Shown: positions 1-9,614, numbered from the stretch's first letter. The stretch is DNA of 64,000 bases from Gemmatimonadota bacterium (GCA_026387935.1 JAPLKU010000021.1:62001-126000); one strand, 5' to 3'. A program made the numbers and translations. Notes: a model not told the origin generated them from the sequence alone.

Positions 1-327
1 TCCGCGCTCTACCACAGGGACCAGCTGCAGATATCCGCCATTGTCACCGGCCGGCTCGAGACCGAGCCGCTTGAGTTCCGACGCGATGTACGCGGTGCCC
101 TTCACGTTGCCGATGTCGCCCAGCTCGCGGCCGCGCATCGAATCGTCGGCGAACTGAAAGAGGCGGGTGCGCAGATCCTCTGCGGAGACCGCCGTGGACG
201 TCGGTTTGGGTGCATTGGTTCGCGCGCGCTCGAGCACTGACCAGTCGATGGCGGATTGGGCCGCGGCAGCGTTGGCGGTGCAGACGATGGCGAGCGCGAG
301 CAGCTTCTGGGTGGTGCGATGGTTCAC
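1..327 (-). CDS. M28-family peptidase, N-terminal part (runs off window)
   Basis: This frame is open from a GTG at 327 to the window edge and is not in the ORF track on this strand. A GGAG Shine-Dalgarno sits about 9 nt before the GTG. The 109 visible residues begin with an export signal (LLALAIVCTANAAAAQ). They continue into DLRTRLFQFADDSMRGRE and YIASELKRLGLEPAGDNG, the usual N-terminal shoulder of secreted M28 zinc aminopeptidases that carry a PA insert. The zinc ligands would lie outside the window. It follows the serine hydrolase gene by 34 bp on the same strand, so it probably ends that operon. The family call rests on the N-terminal pattern only. Confidence 0.7.
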   Translation of the reverse strand, partial: MNHRTTQKLLALAIVCTANAAAAQSAIDWSVLERARTNAPKPTSTAVSAEDLRTRLFQFADDSMRGRELGDIGNVKGTAYIASELKRLGLEPAGDNGGYLQLVPVVERG

Positions 328-361
328 GACAGTGCTCCGAAAATTGTGCGAATCCTGAATT

Positions 362-1615
362 TTACTTCAACATCGCTTTTGCCGCCGCAATGAGCTTCCG
401 GAACCCTTCACCGGAGCTGCGGCCATCCACATTGTTGCTCGTGTTCACTTCAAGTATTACGGCCGCTTTGGTGGTAGGGTTCCAATAGAAGAACGAGCGG
501 AAACCCGCCTGGCTCCCGGTGTGCCCCACGATTTTGCCGCCAGGGTAGCTCTCGACGAAAAACGAGAGGCCCATCCACTCGCCGCTGGAGTCGCGACTCA
601 CCGGGAACCGCGGTACCCACATGCTCTCGAGGGTTGGGCGCTTGAGGATCGTCTCGTAGAGCACGCGAGTCGCCGCGTCGCCCCGCGGCGCCGGTTCGCC
701 GCGCATCGGCACGTCGGGGCCGGTCGCGCTCGTGAGAAACGCCACGTACCGCGCGATGTCACCCAGCGGCGCATTCCAGCCGCCGTTCGGGATCGTGATG
801 CCTGGATCAAAGTCGCGGCCATTCGCACGCACACGAGTGCCGGACGAATCCGTCGCGTAGGAGTAGTTGTTGGACCTGAACGCGGCGAGATGCCGCGGCG
901 TGGAATTGAAATAGCTGCGTGTGAGCCCCAGCGGTGTGAAGAAGTTCTTTTGCGTGTACGCCTCCCACGGATCGCCGGTGAGCTCGGTGACGATGCGGCC
1001 GAGGTAGACGAAACCGGGATTCGAGTAGCTGTAGTGCGCGTCGGGATTGAAGCCCGTTTCCGAGTAGGGCATCATCGCGACGAGCTGGTCCCATGTCGTC
1101 GGTTCGAACGGCTCCCACGGCTTGCCATTGCCCCAGGGCCAGGTGCCGTTCTGGAAGCCCGACGAGTGCGAGAGCAGCATCCGCACCGTGATGTCGTCAA
1201 TCGACGTGCCCGGAAAGGCGTGGACCTTTCGCAGTTCGGGAATGAACGACGTCACCTTCGCGTCGAGCGAAAGCTTCCCGGCCTCGACCATCTGCATCAC
1301 GGCGATCGCCGTAAGCGTCTTGGTCATCGAGCCCCAATGGAAGATCGTGTTCGTGTCCACACGCTGGCCGAGTGCGCGGTCGCCGAAGCCGACTTCATGG
1401 TGCGCGAGAACTCGGCCGTCTTTCATTACCAGTGCTGCCGCGCCGACGATCGAGTCCGCCGCGACATACGCGGTGAGCTGGCTCGCGAACGCGGGCCACT
1501 GCGGTGGCGCACCCTGGGCTGCTGCCGGAGCGACCGCCGTAGCGACCGCCGTAGCGACCGCCGTAGCAATCGCCGTCGCCCCCGTGAGCCGCGTGCTGAG
1601 CATGAGACGCTTCAT
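362..1615 (-). CDS. Serine hydrolase, beta-lactamase class C / S12 family
   Basis: This is an exported serine hydrolase of the penicillin-binding-protein-like S12 family, about 417-420 residues. The catalytic SxxK is SMTK (serine near residue 99 of the longer ORF), the second motif is YSN near 200, and the third is HTG within GHTGSQAGF near the C-terminus. These are the three expected active-site elements. The likely start at 1615 forms an ATGA overlap with the upstream stop; an alternative ATG lies at 1624. The signal peptide is unusual because it is built from a 12-bp tandem repeat that gives ATAV units. The substrate (D-amino peptide, ester or beta-lactam) cannot be told from sequence. It is translationally coupled to the metallo-hydrolase gene. 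Confidence 0.88.
   Translation of the reverse strand: MKRLMLSTRLTGATAIATAVATAVATAVAPAAAQGAPPQWPAFASQLTAYVAADSIVGAAALVMKDGRVLAHHEVGFGDRALGQRVDTNTIFHWGSMTKTLTAIAVMQMVEAGKLSLDAKVTSFIPELRKVHAFPGTSIDDITVRMLLSHSSGFQNGTWPWGNGKPWEPFEPTTWDQLVAMMPYSETGFNPDAHYSYSNPGFVYLGRIVTELTGDPWEAYTQKNFFTPLGLTRSYFNSTPRHLAAFRSNNYSYATDSSGTRVRANGRDFDPGITIPNGGWNAPLGDIARYVAFLTSATGPDVPMRGEPAPRGDAATRVLYETILKRPTLESMWVPRFPVSRDSSGEWMGLSFFVESYPGGKIVGHTGSQAGFRSFFYWNPTTKAAVILEVNTSNNVDGRSSGEGFRKLIAAAKAMLK
1530..1577. repeat. 12-bp tandem repeat in signal-peptide coding region
   Basis: The unit gcgaccgccgta is repeated three times without change, followed by one degenerate unit (gcaatcgccgtc). It encodes the ATAV-type repeats of the serine hydrolase signal peptide. 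The 12-bp period keeps the reading frame, so changes in copy number would lengthen or shorten the hydrophobic core by four residues. Confidence 0.9.
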
Positions 1616-2934
1616 GGATGACATCCCGGTGTTGGCGTAAACGGCTGACCGTTCTCGAAGGCCTGCACGATGGTCCGCTTTCCGTTGGTGCGAATCACGA
1701 TATGATCGCCGTCGGCATCGTTCGCCGTCGTCCGACCCTCCGCCTCGTCGTTCTGATCCGTGCGATAGATGTGCACGTTCGCGTTGTGCGCGCAGTACCG
1801 GTTGAGCGTGGCACGGTCGGGCAGAAAAGGTCCGTTGAAATTCTTGCGGCCCGAGCTGACGATGAGGATCTCCGGATCCACCGCCGCAATAAACGGCAGC
1901 GTGCTCGAAGACTCACTCCCATGATGCGCAATCTTCAGCATCGTGGACTTAAGCTTCACGGCGACGGCCGGATCATCGAGCATCGCCTTCTCCGCGTAGC
2001 GCGGCGTATCAGGCGACCCGGTGCGCTCCTTCCCTTCGGCGTCGCCCATGAAGAGAAAGCTCTGGGTGCCGTACGTCAGCTTCATCACGAGCGACGCGTT
2101 GTTCGTCTTCGTGTTGCCCGTGCCCATGCCGGCCACGGTGATCGGTCCGCCCCAGAGCCATTCGACGGTCAGTTCGGAGCCCCACTTCGGCGTGCCGAGG
2201 TTGGCCAAGCCGCGATGTTTCTCGATGGGCTTGCCGTCGCAGCCGGCGCTGTCCACCTGGACAAGGAACTTGTCGAAGTCCTGTCCGTTCGGCGTGTCGG
2301 GATCGTAGTAGCTGCACACTTCGAAGTGGCGCAACACACCGCGCGCGCCAGGATAGTGATCGTTGTGCGGGTGCGAGATGATCAGTGCGTCGATCTTGGC
2401 GTTGTGATGCGCATGCTGCTCGAGGTACTTGAGCATCTCGTCCTTCGCATCGTTTCCGTCGGGCCCGCCATCGATGACAATGTTCTTTCCGTCAAAGCGG
2501 CCATTCCCGGGCTTGCCGTCGTCCCAGGTGGAAATCCAGATGCCATCGCCCTGGCCCACATCCACGATGTGAATCTCGAGCCAGGCGCTGTCGGGAATCG
2601 TGTTGGGGTTGCTGCTCGCAGGGGCGACCACCGCACCCGTGCTCGCGGTGTCGAGAAACTTCTTTGCCGCCCAGCCTGTAACCACATGTGTGCCATCAGG
2701 CGCGCGAATGCGGCGCCAGAACGGCACGCTTGAATCGCCGGTGATCGCAGTGCCTGGCAGCACGCACACCATTGGCGCCGCGTCGGCTTTTGGCTCAACG
2801 CGCACGTTGAGGCACGGCGTGGCTGACTGCCGGACGACCAGCGGCTGCGACGCCTGCGCACCGGCGACGGACCAGGCCGCCGCGCACACCGCCAATACCA
2901 CGCCACCGACGTTCGCCCGCAACGCCGTCGTCAT
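1612..2934 (-). CDS. Exported metallo-beta-lactamase-fold hydrolase with SH3-like N-terminus
   Basis: The protein is 440 residues. A signal peptide (about 1-28) is followed by a bacterial SH3-like segment (about 40-95, CLNVRVEPKADAAPMVCVLPG) and a metallo-beta-lactamase domain of the ComEC-C-terminal type. The metal motif SHPHNDH places ligands at H188, H190, D192 and H193, and a later IAHHGS matches the conserved HHGS of ComEC-like MBLs. The DNA-channel membrane domain of true ComEC is absent, so this is a free-standing secreted or periplasmic hydrolase, plausibly a phosphodiesterase or nuclease. The SH3-like part may bind cell wall. Its stop overlaps the serine hydrolase start. The substrate is unknown. 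Confidence 0.85.
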   Translation of the reverse strand: MTTALRANVGGVVLAVCAAAWSVAGAQASQPLVVRQSATPCLNVRVEPKADAAPMVCVLPGTAITGDSSVPFWRRIRAPDGTHVVTGWAAKKFLDTASTGAVVAPASSNPNTIPDSAWLEIHIVDVGQGDGIWISTWDDGKPGNGRFDGKNIVIDGGPDGNDAKDEMLKYLEQHAHHNAKIDALIISHPHNDHYPGARGVLRHFEVCSYYDPDTPNGQDFDKFLVQVDSAGCDGKPIEKHRGLANLGTPKWGSELTVEWLWGGPITVAGMGTGNTKTNNASLVMKLTYGTQSFLFMGDAEGKERTGSPDTPRYAEKAMLDDPAVAVKLKSTMLKIAHHGSESSSTLPFIAAVDPEILIVSSGRKNFNGPFLPDRATLNRYCAHNANVHIYRTDQNDEAEGRTTANDADGDHIVIRTNGKRTIVQAFENGQPFTPTPGCHP

Positions 2935-2971
2935 ATCCGCCTGATCGTCCTCGTTTTCGTTCCCTTCGCGT

Positions 2972-4336
2972 TCAGCGAGGCAACCTCGTCGGCATGTCGG
3001 CCACCACGTACGCCATGATCGCCATCACGGCCGCGCATTGCGCGACTTCCTTCGGGTCGAGCTTGTCCACGGTGTCGGCATCGGTGTGGTGGTACCAGAA
3101 GTAGCGCGTACCATCAACGTTCAGCCCCATACCCGGCACGCCAAGCGCCATGATCGGGCCGATGTCGGCGCCGCCGCCGCCCTTCGTAATCGCACCGGAA
3201 CCCGGAATCGCCTTCTCGATGAGCCCGCCGATCTCCTGTGCCATCGCCATCGCCGCATCTGAGCCGGTGAAGCCGAATCCGAGCGGACGGAACACGCCGC
3301 CGTCCGATTCAATCATCAGGATGTGATTGGCCGCATCGGCCTTGTGCGCATCGCGGTAGCCGTTGCCGCCGCGCGTGCCGTTTTCCTCATTCGTCCACCC
3401 CACCGCGCGAATCGTGCGGCGCGGCTGGAGGTTGAGCCGCTTCAGGATCCGAATCGCCTCCCACGCGGCAACGACGCCGCCGGCGTCATCCATCGCGCCG
3501 CGGCCGACGTCCCACGAGTCGATGTGGCCACCCATCGCGATCACTTCGTTCGGAAACTCCCGTCCCTTGATCTCACCCATCACATTGCGCGACGGCGCAT
3601 CGGGAAGGAAATGCGCCGAAATCTTCAGGGTCACGCGTACCTTCTCGCCACGCGCCGTGAGGCGCGCAATCATGTCGGCATCTTCGGGCGTAATCGCCGC
3701 GTGAGCGATCTTCGTGACGGTCGAGTCGTAGGCCATGCCGCCGGTATGGGGCGTGCGCTGCGAATAGGGTGTCACCGACCGGATCATTGACGCGATGGCA
3801 CCCACCTTCGCCGCGGCCACGGCGCCGCCGGAACGATAGCGCACCGTCTCGCCATAGTTCGTGAAGTTCACATTGAACAACACGATCTTCCCCTTTGCCT
3901 GTGCGGCCTTCGCCGTGAGATCGTCGTACGACGTCACCACGAGCACCTCGCCAGTCACACCTGCGGGCGGCGTGGCGATACTGCCGCCCAGCCCGAGCAT
4001 CGGCAGGTTCTGCGTGCGCGGCGCCACCATGGTCGCCGATTCTTCGCCGCGAATCCAGCGCGGGACCATCACTGGCTCGCCACGCACATTGTCGAGTCCG
4101 TCGGCCTTCATCTTCTCGATGATCCAGTCAATCGCCTGCTCGAGACTCTGCGAGCCGCTGATCCGATTGCCGAACTTTTCCGTCAGTTCGGCGATGCGAT
4201 TCCAGGCAGCGCTATCCGAGAGCGCAGCCGCTGCGATCCGCTGGGTGGCTTGCGAGTACTGGCTTGTGATGGACTGCGCGTGCGCGCTTGTGGCGGAGAC
4301 GATCAGGGCTGCTACTGCGATGATCCGGCGATTCAT
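2972..4336 (-). CDS. Secreted M28 metallocarboxypeptidase (carboxypeptidase Q-like)
   Basis: This is a 454-residue exported zinc peptidase resembling plasma glutamate carboxypeptidase / carboxypeptidase Q. The signal peptide ends near AHA-Q21. A PA-type domain (about 110-230) is inserted before the catalytic fold. Catalytic elements are visible: GGHIDSWDVG (H271, D273), bridging D283 in AMDDAGG, general base and ligand E317/E318 in NEENG, ESDGG, and a final HHTDADT. It probably trims dipeptides in the periplasm or outside the cell. It lies 37 bp upstream of the MBL gene on the same strand. A dispersed repeat occupies the 155-bp gap before its start. Confidence 0.92.
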   Translation of the reverse strand: MNRRIIAVAALIVSATSAHAQSITSQYSQATQRIAAAALSDSAAWNRIAELTEKFGNRISGSQSLEQAIDWIIEKMKADGLDNVRGEPVMVPRWIRGEESATMVAPRTQNLPMLGLGGSIATPPAGVTGEVLVVTSYDDLTAKAAQAKGKIVLFNVNFTNYGETVRYRSGGAVAAAKVGAIASMIRSVTPYSQRTPHTGGMAYDSTVTKIAHAAITPEDADMIARLTARGEKVRVTLKISAHFLPDAPSRNVMGEIKGREFPNEVIAMGGHIDSWDVGRGAMDDAGGVVAAWEAIRILKRLNLQPRRTIRAVGWTNEENGTRGGNGYRDAHKADAANHILMIESDGGVFRPLGFGFTGSDAAMAMAQEIGGLIEKAIPGSGAITKGGGGADIGPIMALGVPGMGLNVDGTRYFWYHHTDADTVDKLDPKEVAQCAAVMAIMAYVVADMPTRLPR

Positions 4337-4367
4337 GATTTGACTCGAGTGAAAGTGAGCTGTGGTG

Positions 4368-4490
4368 CCAGGGTCTCGGCTCTATCGGTGGTACGGACAA
4401 CGGCCTGACAGTTCGGATTGTTCAGGGCCGGCACAGAGCAGTCCGATTCATCCGGCGTTGTTCCGCACCCGCGCTAGCGCCGAGACCCTT
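4368..4490. repeat. Dispersed repeat, two inverted copies facing each other
   Basis: The gap between the kinase stop and the M28 start begins with CCAGGGTCTCGGCTCTA and ends with the inverse of AAGGGTCTCGGCGCTAGCG. The two arms are diverged copies of one repeat in head-to-head orientation. The same core recurs near 9723 and 13605. The arrangement resembles a REP/BIME-type palindromic unit. Confidence 0.75.
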
Positions 4491-4491
4491 C

Positions 4492-6411
4492 CTATGCGGG
4501 TGTCGTTGCGATCTCTCTCGGACAACTGAGTCCGCGCTCAACATCGGCTTTCGCCGCAATCAGCCGTTCGACTTTCCCTGACACTTCGAGCGCGAGCCCG
4601 ATGTGTGTGGTCAAGCCTTCCACAGTTCCTGAGCCGGCATGCAGGCGCAAGAGGTTGAGTCGAATCGTTTCCATTGCGCCAACCGCATCGCCAAGTTTGG
4701 TTTTGATCTCGTCGCGGGTGGCGCGCACTTCGGCGTACTCATAAAGTGAGGTGCGGTCGCCCGCATCGTTGATCGCGTCCTGCAAGCCGTCATAGTGTTT
4801 GCGCGGCGTCTGGGCATCGCCCTGCAACCGCTTCAGCACGGACGGGAGATCGCCGAGCGCCTGGGGCGTCTCGCGCGGCAGTGCGTCAAATAATTGTTCG
4901 GCGGCCATGCCGAGCGAGAGTTCGGTGGCCCGGTGCGTGATGGCCGACCCGACCGTGCGCGTACCTACCAGTTTGTGCGCGATGCCGAACGCCCACTTCC
5001 CGATGCGGCCCATCCACAATTTGTGCCAGAACCCGGTGTCCACGTCGCGGCGGCGCTGCAGCATCAGGAGATAGGCGACTCCGGAAACGAGCGCCGTCGG
5101 CCCCATCGTGAAGAAGACGACATTGATGCCGGTAAGCATCGCAGCGACGATCGGATTGAAGCGCTTCCAGAGCACACCGAACGCAATCATTCCGGCGAGA
5201 CTGAGAAGCCCGAGCGGCACGCTGGTGATGGCCACGCGCTTGAGAATGCGTTCGAACAGCGATGGCTCGCGCCGCGCGACTACGGCAAGTTCCTCGCGGG
5301 CCTGTTCGATTTCATTTCGAAATGCCGGTGCGAGGTCGTCGTGCGCGAACCCGAGCATCAGGTAGCGCCGCGCGGCATGAACACAATACGAAAACGATGC
5401 AACGGTCATCCCGCCGATGAACGTGAGCCAGCCAACGCTCACGTCTATTTCGGACGACAGAATGATGGAGCCGGTGAGCAGCAGAACCGGATAGAGCAGC
5501 GATGAGCCACCGTCGAGCCGCCCGTTGCGCATCACAAATGCGCGCAACGCCGCCGGAACATCCTTGCGCTGCTCGAGTGCCACACCAAGCTGCTCTGCCA
5601 GCACTTCAGCGCTCGGCGGCCGGTGGTCAGGCTCCTTAGCGAGGCAAAGATCAATGATGAGCCCGACCTTGCGCGGCAACGCGATCCCGAGTGAGGCGAC
5701 CAACGGCGCCGGCTCTGTGATCTGCTTGGCCAGCACTTCCGTTGCCGTACGCCCTTCGAATGGCAGTCGTCCGGTGAACGCGAAGAACGCCGTCGCACCC
5801 AGTCCATAGATGTCGCTACGCGGGTCGAGTTCCTTCCCCAGCGCCTGCTCGGGGCTCATGAACTCGGGTGTGCCACTCACGCCGTCGGCGGCAATGGAGC
5901 CGGCTGCGGCGGCAATACCGAAGTCGGCGACGAGCGCGCGGCCCGTGCCATGCTCGATGATGATGTTGTCGGGCTTTACATCGCGGTGGACCAGGCCCTG
6001 CGAGTGTGCATGGGCAAGCGCCCAGGCGGCCTCGCGCCATACTCTCGTGCCGTCAGACGCCGAGAGCGGGCCGCGCGTACGTACGCGATTGGCAAGCGTT
6101 TCGCCGTCGACGTACGCCATCACATAAAAGACGAATCCGCCTTCGTCGGCGACCGTGTGAATCGGAAGGATGTTCGGGTGCGAGAGCGTGGCGGCAAGCC
6201 GCGCTTCGCGGAGGAACCGTTCCTTGAGCGTACGATCAGCGGCGCGATCGGGCGGCAGCAGCTTGATGGCCACGGGGCGATCGAGGCGCACCTCGCGCGC
6301 GAGATAGACGATTCCCATTCTGCCGCGGCCAATCTCGCGGTCAATGGAATAGCGGCCGGCCAGCGCCAGCTGGAAGGCCATGAATGTAGGATCGAGCCCG
6401 GCGGTGCTCAC
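4492..6411 (-). CDS. Membrane serine/threonine protein kinase
   Basis: This is a PknB-like (Hanks-type) kinase. Counting from the GTG at 6411 (639 residues), the Gly loop is IGRGRMGIVYLA (27-38) and the ATP lysine is in VAIKLL (K50). The catalytic loop is HRDVKPDN and the metal-binding motif is VADFG, followed by GTPEFMSPEQA. The C-terminal half after about residue 300 has several hydrophobic segments (LLLTGSIILSS, GLLSLAGMIAFGVLW and others), so the kinase domain is membrane-anchored from the C-terminal side. The ORF track start at 6558 adds a tail unlike the family. A TAGTTT box 7 nt before the GTG suggests a leaderless start there; M60 of the long ORF (6381) is the alternative. Targets are unknown. 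Confidence 0.9.
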   Translation of the reverse strand: MSTAGLDPTFMAFQLALAGRYSIDREIGRGRMGIVYLAREVRLDRPVAIKLLPPDRAADRTLKERFLREARLAATLSHPNILPIHTVADEGGFVFYVMAYVDGETLANRVRTRGPLSASDGTRVWREAAWALAHAHSQGLVHRDVKPDNIIIEHGTGRALVADFGIAAAAGSIAADGVSGTPEFMSPEQALGKELDPRSDIYGLGATAFFAFTGRLPFEGRTATEVLAKQITEPAPLVASLGIALPRKVGLIIDLCLAKEPDHRPPSAEVLAEQLGVALEQRKDVPAALRAFVMRNGRLDGGSSLLYPVLLLTGSIILSSEIDVSVGWLTFIGGMTVASFSYCVHAARRYLMLGFAHDDLAPAFRNEIEQAREELAVVARREPSLFERILKRVAITSVPLGLLSLAGMIAFGVLWKRFNPIVAAMLTGINVVFFTMGPTALVSGVAYLLMLQRRRDVDTGFWHKLWMGRIGKWAFGIAHKLVGTRTVGSAITHRATELSLGMAAEQLFDALPRETPQALGDLPSVLKRLQGDAQTPRKHYDGLQDAINDAGDRTSLYEYAEVRATRDEIKTKLGDAVGAMETIRLNLLRLHAGSGTVEGLTTHIGLALEVSGKVERLIAAKADVERGLSCPREIATTPA

Positions 6412-6650
6412 AGAGAGGAAACTATCCGATTCGTGCGGTGCGCGCGCCTGGCATTCCGGGTTGGGTGCCGGCTGGTGGAGAACACCGACATAGAACGACG
6501 ATCTAGCCGACTGGTACAGCGATCTGGCGGATACGGCAACTACGAAAGACTGGGGCACCGGACCCCATCCACCGGACCGACATAATCCTCGGTACAGAGT
6601 TAGGGGTCACGTCACGTTCAGCTCTAGCATACGTCGCAAAGCCGATTAGA

Positions 6651-6686
6651 AAACCGCCCCGGCCTCTTTCGAGACCGGGGCGGTTT
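6651..6686 (-). terminator. Intrinsic terminator of nrdJ
   Basis: A perfect 12-bp stem (AAACCGCCCCGG with its complement) encloses a 12-nt loop. On the minus strand it is followed by TTTTCTAA. It lies about 30 bp after the nrdJ stop and before the kinase gene. Confidence 0.92.
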
Positions 6687-6714
6687 CTATTTCACTGTCG
6701 ACTGCGGAGCTACC

Positions 6715-9225
6715 TCACCCGCACTCTGAAAACCCGCACACGTGGCACTTCGCGCAACCTTCCGCGAACTCCAACTGCGATCCGCAGTCCGGGCAGGTGC
6801 CGATAAACGCCTGACCTCCGGAGTCGCCCGAAGCCTCGAACATCGTGGCTTCCCCGCCCGCACCAGTCGCCATCGTCACCGGCATGCCGACCGGCGCCGA
6901 AACCATCGGGCTCTGCGATTCCGTCGTCGGCTGCACCATCAACTCCTGCTGCACACCCTGCTTCGCGCGCATCCACTCTTCCAGCGCGAGGCCAATCGCA
7001 TCGGGCACGCTCATGACCTTGTTCGGTCCGAGGCCCACGGCCTTGTCGCTCGAGATGCCGCGCAGCTGGCGATGCACCTGCGAGAGCGGAATGCCCGAGC
7101 GCAGCGCGAGCGAAATCATGCGACCAAGCGCTTCGGCATCGGCCATCGCGCTGCCGCCGGCCTTACCAAGGTTGATAAAGACTTCGAAGGGCTGACCCTT
7201 ATCGTCTTCCGTGATGTGCACGAACATCACACCAAGCGGCGTTTCCTTCTTGATTGATGTCGAGCGCAGTACGCCAGGGCGCGAGCGCTTCTGGCGGCGC
7301 TGAAGATTCTCCGCTTCCGCATCGAACAGCAGCTTCTTGAGACGATCGTTTTCCGACGTGAGCGTCGTGACCGCCTCGAGCGCGTCTGCGTTCTCCACGC
7401 GCATCTCGCCGGTCTTCCGGATTTCCGCCGCACCCTGCGTGGCGCCGGTCGAGAGCACCTGGTTGTCGCGCGAGCCATCGCGGTACACGGTGACGCCCTT
7501 GCAGTGCGTCTTGTACGCGAGGTCATAGATGCGGCGCACATCGTCCTTCGTGGCAGTGTGCGCGAAGTTCGTCGTCTTGGAAATGGCCGAGTCACAGTTC
7601 TCCTGGAACGCGGCCTGCATCCAGATGTGCCACTCGGGCGCGATGTGATTCGCGGTGATGAACACCTTCTGCCACTTGGCCGGCACTTCTGTGTGATTCA
7701 CATGGCCGGTCTTGGCGATGCGCTCCATGAGCTCGTCGCTGTGCCAGCCCTCGTTCTTGGCGATGGCAACAAAGTCTTCATTCACGTCGGGCATCATGGC
7801 GCCAGCCTGATTGCGCATGAACGCCACGGCAAAGAGCGGCTCCAAGCCTGATGAACAACCAGCGATGATCGAGATGGTGCCCGTCGGCGCCACAGTCGTG
7901 ACGTTGCAATTACGCAGGTTCATCTCGGGACGAATGCGCTTGCCGTTTTCGTCCTTTGCGGCAATTGCATTCGGGCCCCAGATGCTCTGCGCCCATTCCG
8001 GAAACGCGCCGCGACTTTCTGCGAGCCGCGTGCTTTCCTTTTTGGCCTCGACATCCATGAACTCCATCACCTTGCGGCCGAACTCGACGCCTTCGGGCGA
8101 GTCGTATGCAATGCCGAGGCGCACGAGCGCGTCAGCAAAACCCATCACGCCAAGACCGATGCGGCGAATGCGCTTGGAGAGCGACGTGATCTCCGGCAGC
8201 GGGTACTTGTTGGCATCGATGACGTTGTCGAGGAAGTGCGTGGAGAGGTGGATGTCCCTGGCGTAGGCATCCCAATCCATCTTCCCGTCATTCACGTAGT
8301 AGCCGACGTTCACCGAGCCCAGGTTGCAGACGTCGTAGGGGAGCAGCGGCTGCTCACCGCACGGATTCGTCGCCTCGTACGGCCCGAGGTGCGGCACCGG
8401 GTTGTAGCGATTGGCTTCGTCAATGAAGAAGACGCCGGGCTCGCCGGTGCGCCATGCACCGTCGATCATCTTGTCCCAGATGTCCTTGGCGCGCGCCTGG
8501 CCCACGACATTCTTGCTGATTGGGTCAACGAGGTCGTACTCGCCGTCGGCTTCGAGCGCCTTCATGAACGTCGTCGTGATCGCAACCGAAATATTGAAGT
8601 TCACAATCTGCGTGAGATCTTCCTTGCAGCTGATGAACTCCAGAATGTCCGGGTGATCGACGCGCAGGATGCCCATGTTGGCGCCACGACGCGTGCCACC
8701 CTGCTTAACTGCGTCAGTCGAGGCATCGTACAGCTTCATGAAGCTGATCGGACCGCTGGCGACGCCAGTGGTGGAACGCACCATGGAGCCACGCGGGCGC
8801 AGGCGGCTGAACGAGAAGCCGGTGCCGCCGCCGCTCTGATGGATAAGCGCCATCGAGCGCAGCGTGTCATAGATGCCGGCGGAGCCGTTGCTCAGGGCAT
8901 CCTCAACGGGCAGCACGAAACACGCCGAGAGCTGGCCGAGTGGACGGCCGGCATTCATGAGCGTCGGCGAATTGGGCTCAAACCGGCGCTGCGTCATCAG
9001 TTCATAAAAAATCGTCGCGGTGGCGTGGATCTCTTTGTCGGTCTTTCCGTACTTGCGATCGGCTTCCGCCACGGTACTCGCGACTCGCCAGAACATCTCC
9101 TCGACTGTTTCCGTTGGCTTCCCTGTCTTGTCGCGGACCAGGTAGCGCTTTTCGAGGACGATACGCGCGTTCGCTGAGAGCGAAGCGGGCGTGGCGGGTG
9201 GAGTGGACCGTGTGGCTTCAGGCAT
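6715..9225 (-). CDS. nrdJ: Adenosylcobalamin-dependent (class II) ribonucleotide reductase
   Basis: The enzyme makes deoxyribonucleotides using a B12-derived thiyl radical and needs no oxygen and no NrdB subunit. The 836 residues show the reductase barrel, with NPCGEQPLLPYDVCNLGSVN carrying the radical-site cysteine region and PTGTISIIAGCSSGLEP. A TSCPD-type domain (about 640-750) and a C-terminal zinc-ribbon-like cysteine cluster (CPDCG, CAKCHVCGFSECG) follow. That cysteine-rich tail is typical of NrdJ and probably shuttles reducing equivalents. The gene has its own terminator and a 650-bp upstream region. No class I or III reductase gene is in the window. Confidence 0.97.
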   Translation of the reverse strand: MPEATRSTPPATPASLSANARIVLEKRYLVRDKTGKPTETVEEMFWRVASTVAEADRKYGKTDKEIHATATIFYELMTQRRFEPNSPTLMNAGRPLGQLSACFVLPVEDALSNGSAGIYDTLRSMALIHQSGGGTGFSFSRLRPRGSMVRSTTGVASGPISFMKLYDASTDAVKQGGTRRGANMGILRVDHPDILEFISCKEDLTQIVNFNISVAITTTFMKALEADGEYDLVDPISKNVVGQARAKDIWDKMIDGAWRTGEPGVFFIDEANRYNPVPHLGPYEATNPCGEQPLLPYDVCNLGSVNVGYYVNDGKMDWDAYARDIHLSTHFLDNVIDANKYPLPEITSLSKRIRRIGLGVMGFADALVRLGIAYDSPEGVEFGRKVMEFMDVEAKKESTRLAESRGAFPEWAQSIWGPNAIAAKDENGKRIRPEMNLRNCNVTTVAPTGTISIIAGCSSGLEPLFAVAFMRNQAGAMMPDVNEDFVAIAKNEGWHSDELMERIAKTGHVNHTEVPAKWQKVFITANHIAPEWHIWMQAAFQENCDSAISKTTNFAHTATKDDVRRIYDLAYKTHCKGVTVYRDGSRDNQVLSTGATQGAAEIRKTGEMRVENADALEAVTTLTSENDRLKKLLFDAEAENLQRRQKRSRPGVLRSTSIKKETPLGVMFVHITEDDKGQPFEVFINLGKAGGSAMADAEALGRMISLALRSGIPLSQVHRQLRGISSDKAVGLGPNKVMSVPDAIGLALEEWMRAKQGVQQELMVQPTTESQSPMVSAPVGMPVTMATGAGGEATMFEASGDSGGQAFIGTCPDCGSQLEFAEGCAKCHVCGFSECG

Positions 9226-9574
9226 GTGGCTACGTACCGGCTAACTACGGTGAAGAAGAATCGTGGACGCGTTTTGTACAGTGTTGCTGCAGTGAAACGG
9301 CTCAGAGTCGGCGATTTTGTCGACAGACCGAGAGCAAGGACGGTAATAGTAGGGCTGTTCGTGTATCCACGCCAGCGCTTTCTAAGTCGTTACAAGACAA
9401 TGACTTTCCGGCATAAAGTCACAGATACGAATCGGATGTGTGTTGTGAACAGACCGCTACACCGTGAGGCAATACTGGCGGCTCTCGTTACACAAAGCCG
9501 ACACAATCTCGTCACGAGTGTCTCAGTGCTAACCCTATCTTAAACAATGACTTACACACTGCCGGAAACAACGA

Positions 9575-9614
9575 CCCGCCCGAAGACACGGAACCTTTCC
9601 GGCCTGCGGGCGGG
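9575..9614 (-). terminator. GC-rich hairpin, possible terminator
   Basis: An outer stem CCCGCCCG/CGGGCGGG encloses an inner stem CGGAA/TTCCG. On the minus strand it is followed by TCGTTGTTTCC, a weak U-run. It could end the carbonic anhydrase transcript or fold within the nrdJ leader. Confidence 0.45.

Noticed and set aside
8236-9177. Long plus-strand ORF of 313 residues opposite nrdJ
   Set aside because: It is a frame shadow of the high-GC nrdJ gene; composition is Arg/His-rich with no recognisable domain.
9355-9375. DnaA-box-like word GTATCCACG in the nrdJ leader
   Set aside because: A single imperfect match without clustering is expected by chance and does not indicate an origin.
9226-9600. 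Cobalamin riboswitch upstream of the B12-dependent reductase
   Set aside because: I searched the minus strand for the B12 box and the surrounding conserved core and found none.
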